NCBI GenBank assembly: GCA_937899365.1
Contig: CALBPH010000204.1
Location: forward strand, 1-7,844
Source: an uncultured Leptolyngbya sp.
GTDB taxonomy: Bacteria > Cyanobacteriota > Cyanobacteriia > Phormidesmidales > Phormidesmidaceae
DNA length: 7,844 bases
Direction of reading: 5' to 3'
Shown: positions 1 to 5,038 of the stretch, in pieces
How positions within the stretch are numbered: the first letter of the stretch is position 1
Layout of the letters: each line of letters begins with the position of its first letter
Position numbers and translations under genes: made by a program
Notes under the pieces: generated by a model
Database searches by the model: none
Seen by the model: only the letters and a program-made list of their open reading frames with translations
What the model was told of the DNA's origin: nothing

Positions 1-2559
1 TTACTCAGCATCGCTGGCTGTGGTCTTTTTAGCTCGTTGGGTAGTGGATTTACCCTTTGCCGCCGTTGACTTTTTAGCAGCGGCGGTGGTGCTGCTTTTC
101 TTGGTGGTACTGGCCTTGGTGGTACTGGCTTTCTTAGTGGTGGCTTTCTTAGTGGTTGACTTTTTAGCAGTCGATTTCTTAGTGGTTGACTTTTTAGTCG
201 TTGTCTTCCGGCGGGTTGTCTTTTTCTTAGTGGCCGCCTTAGCAGCAATAATTTCTAACGCTTCTTCAAGGGTAATGTCTTCGACTTTTTTGCCCTCTGG
301 CAGCGACGCATTCACCTTCTCGTATTTGATATACGGACCATAGGGACCATCGTAAATATTGATGGGCTCCTCAGTGTCAGGATAGTTACCCAATTCCCGC
401 AAGGGCTTAGCCGCTTTGCGTCCGCGTCCGCGCTTAGGCTGAGCCAGTAGCTCCAGGGCCCGCTCTAGGGTAATTTGCAGCACGTCATCGTCCCCTTTGA
501 GGGACCGATAGTCTTTCCCGTCTTTACCTTGATCGTGCACCACATAGGGGCCAAAACGCCCCAGACTGGCTTTAATCTTGGCTTCAGTTTCGGGATGTAG
601 GCCCAGCAAACGGGGCAGGGACAATAGCCCCACCGCCATCTCTAAATCCACCGATTCACGGGTAACGCCCTTGGGTAGCGAGACCTGCTTCGGCTTGGGT
701 TTTTCTTCCGTCTTATCCCCTAAGCGCACGTAGGGACCATAGGGGCCAATCAGGGCATAGATTGGTTCGCCAGTTTCAGGATGCAGACCCAGTTTTTCAG
801 GTCCTTCTGTTTTCTGCTTGAGCAGCACCTGCACCTGCTCATCATTAAGATCCGCCGGGCTGACATCTAAGGGAATAGACGCACGGACCGAGTCTTCCCC
901 CTCTGCCTCACTAATAGCTTCAATGTAGGGACCGTATTTACCAATCCGGACCTTGGCGCTCAGGTCCGATAGGTCAACCGTACGGGCCTCAGCTGGGTCA
1001 ATCTGACTTTCTCGAGCTTCCACCTGCCCCGACAAGCCCGTATCACCGGAATAAAACTTTTTCAGGTAAGGGAGCCAATCCGCTTCCCCTGTCGAGATGT
1101 CATCCAGGGTGCGCTCCATCCGAGCCGTAAATTTGACATCCACCAAATCGGGGAAATGCTTATCTAACAGCTCAGTAACGGCAAACGCGGTAAAGGTGGG
1201 CATCAGGCTGTTATTTAGCGGATGCACATACCCTCGGTCAATAATGGTACCAATGACTGACGCATAGGTACTGGGACGGCCAATCCCCTCCCTTTCTAGG
1301 GTTTTTACCAGGGTGGCCTCGGTGTAGCGAGCGGGGGGCTTAGTTTCGTGGCCAATGGGCTCCAGCTCAGTACAGCTGGGGGTATCTCCCACCTTTAGAG
1401 CAGGGAGGGTGACCTCGCGATCCTCAAGGGCCGCATTGGGATCATCCGAGCCCTCAACGTAGGCCCGGAAAAAGCCTGGAAAGTCAATCCGTTTGCCCGT
1501 CGCCTTGAAAATGGCATCATCCACTTCAATGCTGACGGTGATATGGGTTTGGCGAGCGTTGGCCATCTGACAGGCGACCGTACGCTTCCAAATGAGGTCG
1601 TAAAGGTTGCGCTCACGGTCCTTAAGCCCAGTTTCCTGAGGTGTGCGGAAGGTGCTGCCGGCAGGGCGGATGGCTTCGTGGGCCTCCTGGGCTCCCTTAC
1701 TCTTGGTGGCGTACTGACGGGGCTTGGGGCTGAGGTACTCCTTACCGTACTTTTGTTCTACACAGGACCGTGCTGCGGTAATTGCCTGCTGGGACAGGTT
1801 AACCGAGTCGGTACGCATGTAGGTAATAAACCCCTTCTCATACAGAGACTGGGCCGTACGCATGGTATCTCGGGCGGATAAGCGCAGTTTTCGGTTAGAT
1901 TCCTGCTGCAGGGTGGAGGTGGTAAAGGGGGGCGCTGGCTTTGGACTCGAGGGTCGCTCCTCCAGGTTAGATACGGTCCAAACACTTGCTTCTAACCGCT
2001 GCTTCAATGACTGGGCTTGGGTTTCATCCAGCAGTACCACATTGCGACCAGCGGCGATCTGTCCTGTATTTTCATCAAAGTCGCTACCGGTGGCAACCCG
2101 AGTACCGCCCAGGCTGGTTAGCTTGGCTTCAAAGGGGCTGTCAGCCTGGCTAAGGGTGGCCTTTAGATCCCAATAGGACCCCTGTTTAAAGGCTCTGCGA
2201 TCGCGCTCTCGCTCCACCAGCAGCTTCACGGCCACCGATTGCACCCGGCCGGCCGATAGCCCCCAGGCAATCTTCTTCCACAGCAATGGCGATAGCGTGT
2301 AGCCCACCAACCGGTCTAGAATACGCCGGGTTTCTTGGGCCCGCACCAGCTGATCATCAATGTCGCGGCAGCTGCTGAGGGCTGCCTGAATGGCGTCTTC
2401 GGTGATTTCGTGGAACACCATGCGCTTGGTGGGCACCTTGGGCTTTAGCAACTGCAGCAGGTGCCAGCTAATGCTTTCCCCCTCTCGGTCTTCATCTGTG
2501 GCCAGGACCAGCTCGTCCGCGTCTTTTAGAGCGACCTTAAGGGCCTTAACTACTTTCAT
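1..2559 (-). CDS. topA: DNA topoisomerase I (type IA), main C-terminal part downstream of an in-frame stop
   Basis: Type IA topoisomerase, which relaxes negatively supercoiled DNA by cutting one strand and passing the other through the break. This 852-residue open part has the second half of the Toprim domain with the acidic triad in TDEDREGE (residues 21-28; D22, D24, E26 bind Mg), the active-site motif ITYMRTDS (245-252) with nucleophile Y247 and R249, and EAHEAIRP (292-299). Four C-terminal repeats with a GPY[IV] core follow at about 538-546, 602-611, 664-673 and 735-744, then a Lys/Thr/Ser tail at about 773-847. No CxxC zinc-finger pairs are present, as expected for cyanobacterial TopA and unlike the E. 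coli enzyme. The first Toprim strand with the general-acid Glu lies upstream, across an in-frame TAA, so the ATG at 2559 is probably not the ancestral start. The whole frame 2778-1 would encode about 925 residues, a normal length. Family assignment is certain; whether the product is active is not. Confidence 0.95.
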   Translation of the reverse strand: MKVVKALKVALKDADELVLATDEDREGESISWHLLQLLKPKVPTKRMVFHEITEDAIQAALSSCRDIDDQLVRAQETRRILDRLVGYTLSPLLWKKIAWGLSAGRVQSVAVKLLVERERDRRAFKQGSYWDLKATLSQADSPFEAKLTSLGGTRVATGSDFDENTGQIAAGRNVVLLDETQAQSLKQRLEASVWTVSNLEERPSSPKPAPPFTTSTLQQESNRKLRLSARDTMRTAQSLYEKGFITYMRTDSVNLSQQAITAARSCVEQKYGKEYLSPKPRQYATKSKGAQEAHEAIRPAGSTFRTPQETGLKDRERNLYDLIWKRTVACQMANARQTHITVSIEVDDAIFKATGKRIDFPGFFRAYVEGSDDPNAALEDREVTLPALKVGDTPSCTELEPIGHETKPPARYTEATLVKTLEREGIGRPSTYASVIGTIIDRGYVHPLNNSLMPTFTAFAVTELLDKHFPDLVDVKFTARMERTLDDISTGEADWLPYLKKFYSGDTGLSGQVEARESQIDPAEARTVDLSDLSAKVRIGKYGPYIEAISEAEGEDSVRASIPLDVSPADLNDEQVQVLLKQKTEGPEKLGLHPETGEPIYALIGPYGPYVRLGDKTEEKPKPKQVSLPKGVTRESVDLEMAVGLLSLPRLLGLHPETEAKIKASLGRFGPYVVHDQGKDGKDYRSLKGDDDVLQITLERALELLAQPKRGRGRKAAKPLRELGNYPDTEEPINIYDGPYGPYIKYEKVNASLPEGKKVEDITLEEALEIIAAKAATKKKTTRRKTTTKKSTTKKSTAKKSTTKKATTKKASTTKASTTKKSSTTAAAKKSTAAKGKSTTQRAKKTTASDAE
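104..223 (-). repeat. topA: Degenerate 15-bp tandem repeat encoding the Lys/Thr/Ser tail of TopA
   Basis: Eight consecutive 15-bp units can be aligned on the plus strand; the units starting at 149 and 179 are identical (TTAGTGGTTGACTTT). The stretch GTTGACTTTTTAGCAG at 155-170 also recurs outside the array at 65-80. Each unit encodes five residues of the KKSTT or KKATT type, giving a strongly basic, probably disordered tail. Because the period is a multiple of three, unit gain or loss would change tail length without breaking the frame. The tail resembles histone H1-like or AlgP-like basic repeats and probably gives non-specific DNA binding; that role is inferred. Confidence 0.85.
2197..2204. 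repeat. HIP1 octamer GCGATCGC
   Basis: Perfect copy of the highly iterated palindrome typical of many cyanobacterial chromosomes, lying inside topA. It supports a cyanobacterial origin. Confidence 0.9.
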
Positions 2560-2562
2560 TTA
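2560..2562 (-). other. topA: In-frame TAA stop inside topA, directly followed by ATG
   Basis: On the minus strand the codons read CCT AAG GAT TAA ATG AAA GTA. Frames on both sides are identical (219 and 2559 nt, both multiples of three), so this is a base substitution and not a frameshift. It falls between the catalytic Glu and the acidic triad of one Toprim fold. The abutting TAAATG arrangement resembles the stop-start junctions used for translational restart. Confidence 0.95.
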
Positions 2563-2778
2563 ATCCTTAGGAAACAGGTAAAGGGGCTCACACTCTGATT
2601 CGACATTTACCCCCAGCTGTGCCCACTTTTCGCCCTTGACATTGGCCGGGATTTCACTAGCCGATTTAGGCAAATCACGAACATGGCCCATGGATGCTTC
2701 CACACGGTAGCCTTTGGGCAAATAGTTACGAATTGTTTTTGCCTTTGTAGGTGATTCAACAATGACAAGGGTGGACAT
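2560..2778 (-). CDS. topA: DNA topoisomerase I, N-terminal Toprim fragment ending at an in-frame TAA
   Basis: This 72-residue open frame begins at the expected topA start (MSTLVIVESP). It carries the first Toprim motif VIVESPTKAKTI (residues 5-16), whose E8 corresponds to catalytic Glu9 of E. coli TopA, and the conserved SMGHVRDLP (29-37). It ends at ...LYLFPKD followed by TAA. The next codon, in the same frame, is ATG, and homology resumes at once (KVVKAL...). Cyanobacterial relatives, as I remember them, read PKDKKKVV here, so the stop most simply replaces a Lys codon (AAA to TAA). Alone this piece cannot be an enzyme, because it lacks the acidic triad and the active-site Tyr. It is either part of a protein made by readthrough, one half of a two-piece protein, the start of a pseudogene, or the product of a base-calling error. 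No Shine-Dalgarno sequence is evident upstream of 2778, which is common in cyanobacteria. Confidence 0.93.
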   Translation of the reverse strand: MSTLVIVESPTKAKTIRNYLPKGYRVEASMGHVRDLPKSASEIPANVKGEKWAQLGVNVESECEPLYLFPKD

Positions 2779-2821
2779 ATAGCTGAACTGAAAATAATGG
2801 TCGAACTACTACGTTAATCGG

Positions 2822-2875
2822 AACTAGCGATGTCTGGAGTACAAACATGGGTAATGCCTCAACCCAAACTAGCGA
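2822..2875. repeat. Pair of 9-bp direct repeats AACTAGCGA
   Basis: AACTAGCGA occurs at 2822-2830 and 2867-2875, 45 bp start to start, on the topA side of the intergenic region. The spacing is about four DNA helical turns, so paired protein sites are conceivable, but two 9-bp matches may be chance. Confidence 0.4.
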
Positions 2876-3061
2876 AACGACTGGATCGCTTTATCCCTAG
2901 AAATAATGCCCGAGAGGGCGGCAATGGCGACGGTTTTCATTGGCTAACTATACATAACCATTGCATCTAGCTCAGAATTTACCAGAGAGGCCGCCAGCCG
3001 TTGAGTGCTGAAAGCCGACCCTGTGTTTTGCCAAGCTGCGTGCAACCATCGCCTTTATATA

Positions 3062-3087
3062 TCGATAGATCGAAATGGCGGATTTCG
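3062..3087. promoter_or_regulatory. Two overlapping inverted repeats in the topA-ndhB intergenic region
   Basis: TCGAT-AG-ATCGA (3062-3073) is a perfect dyad with 5-bp arms, and CGAAAT-GGCGG-ATTTCG (3071-3087) is a second with 6-bp arms; they share three bases. Overlapping dyads next to the AT-rich TATATA at 3056 could be an operator or, if transcribed, alternative hairpins. Function is inferred only. Confidence 0.35.
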
Positions 3088-3265
3088 TCCACCTCATAAT
3101 TGATAAAGTCCTCTGTTTTTGATGGGTCACACGGGGCTAAAACTGGCTTCAGATGCCTGATACTAGGGACGTAAACAGTCTTGAAAAATAATTCAGTCTA
3201 CCTGCCACTATTTTTTAGAGGAAATCTGGAAATATTGGAAAAACGGAGAACGGCTGAGCAATATC

Positions 3266-3287
3266 TGTGGGTTTTGTGTGGGTTTTG
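3266..3287 (+). repeat. Perfect 11-bp tandem duplication in the ndhB upstream region
   Basis: TGTGGGTTTTG occurs twice head to tail without a gap, about 105 bp before the ndhB start. It could be a slippage product or a doubled regulator site. Confidence 0.7.
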
Positions 3288-3289
3288 CC

Positions 3290-3325
3290 CCAGGGAATTT
3301 AATCTGATTCAGGAATTTTCCCTGG
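3290..3325 (+). promoter_or_regulatory. Inverted repeat or hairpin in the ndhB leader
   Basis: CCAGGGAA (3290-3297) is exactly complementary to TTCCCTGG (3318-3325), with 20 bases between. The loop contains a small dyad AATC-T-GATT (3301-3309), and a direct repeat GGAATTT occurs at 3294-3300 and 3312-3318. The structure lies 66 bp before the ndhB ATG. No T-tract follows, so it is not a typical terminator. It is a candidate operator or leader RNA hairpin; the function is unproven. Confidence 0.45.
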
Positions 3326-3360
3326 AGAAGCTCAAGATGAGTGAGAATACTAGGGTAAGA

Positions 3361-3372
3361 TTCCAAATGGAA
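3361..3372. promoter_or_regulatory. Small palindrome just upstream of ndhB
   Basis: TTCCA-AA-TGGAA is a perfect dyad ending 19 bases before the ndhB ATG, close to where a ribosome would bind. The two-base loop makes an RNA hairpin unlikely, so a DNA-binding site is the better guess. It may also be chance. Confidence 0.3.
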
Positions 3373-3391
3373 ATACCGCACCACTTCACCA

Positions 3392-3658
3392 ATGGACTTT
3401 GCAAGCCTCGCTGCTCAGTTAAACACGGGTAAAATTTTGCCAGAAGTAATCGTCATTGTGACGATTCTGATTATTTTGGTAGGCGATTTGATTGTCGGTC
3501 GAGCCTCCTCCCGTTGGGTTCCCTATGTCGCCATCGGTGGCTGCTTGACCTCCGTGGGTGCCCTGACACTACAGTGGGAGACGGACAACCCCATTGCATT
3601 TTTTGGTGAATTTAATAGTGATGCCCTCAGCCTGGTTTTTCGAGGCATCATCGTTTAG
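3392..3658 (+). CDS. ndhB: NAD(P)H-quinone oxidoreductase subunit 2 (NdhB), N-terminal fragment ending at an in-frame TAG
   Basis: This 88-residue fragment matches the start of cyanobacterial NdhB: MDFASLAAQL, then ILPE, a first membrane helix (about residues 18-36, ending GDLIVGR), a second helix (about 42-62), the conserved NPIAFFGEFNSDALS, and the beginning of a third helix (LVFRGIIV). Translation stops at TAG in the middle of that third helix. Reading on in the same frame gives SAAVTVPMSLRYVEQSGTAL, which is the normal continuation. The ATG at 3392 fits the family N-terminus; there is no clear Shine-Dalgarno sequence. The fragment alone would be a two-helix membrane peptide with no proton-channel residues. 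Identity is secure; whether it is a functional product, a pseudogene start or a sequencing artefact is open. Confidence 0.93.
   Translation: MDFASLAAQLNTGKILPEVIVIVTILIILVGDLIVGRASSRWVPYVAIGGCLTSVGALTLQWETDNPIAFFGEFNSDALSLVFRGIIV
3656..3658 (+). other. ndhB: In-frame TAG stop inside ndhB
   Basis: Codons read GGC ATC ATC GTT TAG TCA GCG GCT GTC. The distance from the ATG at 3392 is a multiple of three and homology continues immediately, so a single substitution explains it. Remembered relatives read GIIALSTAVTV, with Leu at this place, so TTG to TAG is the simplest change. It falls at codon 89 of 530, inside the third predicted membrane helix. Confidence 0.95.
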
Positions 3659-3673
3659 TCAGCGGCTGTCACC

Positions 3674-4981
3674 GTGCCCATGTCCCTTCGCTACGTGGAG
3701 CAGTCGGGCACTGCCCTAGCGGAATTTTTAGGGATTTTGCTAACGGCCACCTTAGGGGGCATGTTTTTGTCCGGTGCCGATGAGCTGGTTACGGTTTTTG
3801 TATCCCTTGAAACGCTGAGTATTTCCTCTTATTTGCTGACCGGCTACATGAAGCGGGATCCTCGCTCCAATGAGGCAGCCCTCAAGTATTTGCTAATTGG
3901 TGCGGCCAGCTCAGCTATCTTTTTGTATGGTATTTCGCTGCTTTATGGTCTCTCAGGTGGCGAGACTCGGCTAAGTGCGATCGCAGCCAACCTGGCCAGC
4001 AGCACCAGCGAAAGTTCCATTGGTTTGGTAATAGCTCTGGTGTTTGTTATTGCCGGTATTGCCTTTAAGGTGGCGGCTGTTCCCTTCCACCAGTGGACCC
4101 CTGACGTCTACGAAGGGTCCCCCACCCCCGTCGTCGCCTTTCTATCCGTTGGTTCCAAGGCAGCGGGCTTTGCCCTAGCGATTCGTCTGCTTGTGACGAC
4201 ATTTCCACTGGTGGCCAGTGAATGGCGCTTTGTCTTTACAGCCCTGGCTATCTTGAGCATGGTCCTAGGGAACGTGGTTGCCCTGGCCCAAACCAGTATG
4301 AAACGGATGCTGGCTTACTCCTCCATTGGTCAGGCGGGCTTTATGATGATCGGTCTGGTAATTGGCACCGATGCAGGCTACGCCAGCATGCTCTTCTACC
4401 TGATGGTTTATCTGTTTATGAACCTGGGCGCGTTTACCTGTGTCATTCTCTTCTCCCTGCGCACAGGTACCGACCAAATTAGTGAGTATGCCGGCCTTTA
4501 CCAAAAGGACCCACTGATTACCCTGTGTCTTTGCCTCTGTCTGCTCTCCCTCGGTGGGATTCCTCCCCTGGCAGGCTTCTTTGGTAAGCTCTACATCTTT
4601 TGGGCAGGCTGGCAGGCTGGCGCCTACAACCTGGTGCTGATTGGTCTAGTGACCAGTGTCATTTCCATCTACTACTACATTCGTGTCGTGAAGATGATGG
4701 TGGTCAAAGAGCCTCAGGAAATGTCCAATTCGGTCAAGAATTATCCGGCGCCCCAATGGGACCTACCGGGGATGCGTCCCATGCAGGTGAGTCTTGTTTT
4801 GGCCGTCGTGGCCACATCACTAGCTGGGGTCCTGTCTAACCCATTGTTCACCTTGGCCAATGACTCTGTGCTCAAGACACCGCTGCTTCAAGCCAACAAC
4901 CTTGAGACGATTGCTGCTACCCAAGCAAACGCACCTCTGGCAGTCATGCCCTCAGGCGTGATGGCTCAGAACAACGACTAA
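3674..4981 (+). CDS. ndhB: NAD(P)H-quinone oxidoreductase subunit 2 (NdhB), main part downstream of an in-frame stop
   Basis: Antiporter-like membrane subunit of the cyanobacterial NDH-1 complex in thylakoids, homologous to bacterial NuoN and mitochondrial ND2, which takes part in proton pumping during respiration, cyclic electron flow and CO2 uptake. Numbered from the ATG at 3392, key charged residues are all present: E140 in SLETLS, K226 in AFKVAAVPFHQWTPDVYEG, K256 in SVGSKAAGFA and K399 in FFGKLYIFWA, matching E133, K217, K247 and K395 of E. coli NuoN. Other family blocks include GYMKRDPRSNEAALKYLL, QTSMKRMLAYSSIGQAG and SVISIYYYIRVVKMM. The complete frame of 529 residues has the usual length, so the C-terminus and its TAA stop are normal. 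The GTG at 3674 (or ATG at 3680) is a possible restart 15 (or 21) bases after the TAG, but the true gene start is 3392. Nothing suggests decay other than that stop. Confidence 0.95.
   Translation: MPMSLRYVEQSGTALAEFLGILLTATLGGMFLSGADELVTVFVSLETLSISSYLLTGYMKRDPRSNEAALKYLLIGAASSAIFLYGISLLYGLSGGETRLSAIAANLASSTSESSIGLVIALVFVIAGIAFKVAAVPFHQWTPDVYEGSPTPVVAFLSVGSKAAGFALAIRLLVTTFPLVASEWRFVFTALAILSMVLGNVVALAQTSMKRMLAYSSIGQAGFMMIGLVIGTDAGYASMLFYLMVYLFMNLGAFTCVILFSLRTGTDQISEYAGLYQKDPLITLCLCLCLLSLGGIPPLAGFFGKLYIFWAGWQAGAYNLVLIGLVTSVISIYYYIRVVKMMVVKEPQEMSNSVKNYPAPQWDLPGMRPMQVSLVLAVVATSLAGVLSNPLFTLANDSVLKTPLLQANNLETIAATQANAPLAVMPSGVMAQNND
3977..3984. repeat. HIP1 octamer GCGATCGC
   Basis: Second perfect HIP1 copy, lying inside ndhB; supports cyanobacterial origin. 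Confidence 0.9.
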
Positions 4982-5010
4982 GGGCCTACTAACGCTATTG
5001 GTAGACGCCC
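4982..5010. terminator. Hairpin between convergent ndhB and the GAF-protein gene
   Basis: Immediately after the ndhB stop, GGGC (4982-4985) pairs with GCCC (5007-5010), and CTACTAA (4986-4992) pairs with TTGGTAG (4998-5004) with one G-U pair; a 2-base bulge separates the stems and the loop is CGCTA. Its place between two genes that end towards each other suggests a bidirectional terminator or 3'-end stabiliser. There is no T-run on either side, so it is not a classical intrinsic terminator, although cyanobacterial terminators often lack one. Confidence 0.5.
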
Positions 5011-5038
5011 GCTGCTGACTTAACAACCATTTCCTGGG

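Larger units (their letters stand above)
2779..3391. promoter_or_regulatory. Divergent intergenic region between topA and ndhB
   Basis: These 613 bp separate the start of topA (minus) from the start of ndhB (plus) and must hold the promoter of at least topA, and probably both. I see no convincing consensus sigma-70 promoter. The best topA candidate is a CATTAT box about 20 bp upstream of its ATG with only a poor -35. For ndhB, a TATATA at 3056-3061 and TTGAAA at 3181-3186 are possible elements without well-spaced partners. No tRNA, no gene remnant and no insertion sequence was recognised. Short dyads and direct repeats listed separately are concentrated in the 330 bp before ndhB, which suggests a long structured or regulated leader. 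Confidence 0.5.

Noticed and set aside
20..343. A plus-strand frame rich in Val/Leu/Phe opposite the topA tail
   Set aside because: It is the antisense reading of the Lys/Thr repeat; its hydrophobic composition is a by-product of the repeat.
2779..3391. tRNA, small RNA, CRISPR or insertion-sequence remnant in the intergenic gap
   Set aside because: No cloverleaf-like T-arm sequence, no regularly spaced repeats, no terminal inverted repeats with target duplication and no transposase-like frame were seen.
3181..3432. An 83-codon TTG-started frame overlapping the ndhB start
   Set aside because: It overlaps the conserved ndhB N-terminus in another frame, uses a weak start, shows no recognisable motif and crosses the leader repeats.
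2560..3658. Frameshift (indel) as the cause of the topA and ndhB splits
   Set aside because: In both cases the upstream and downstream parts are in the same frame with no missing or extra residues beyond the stop codon itself.
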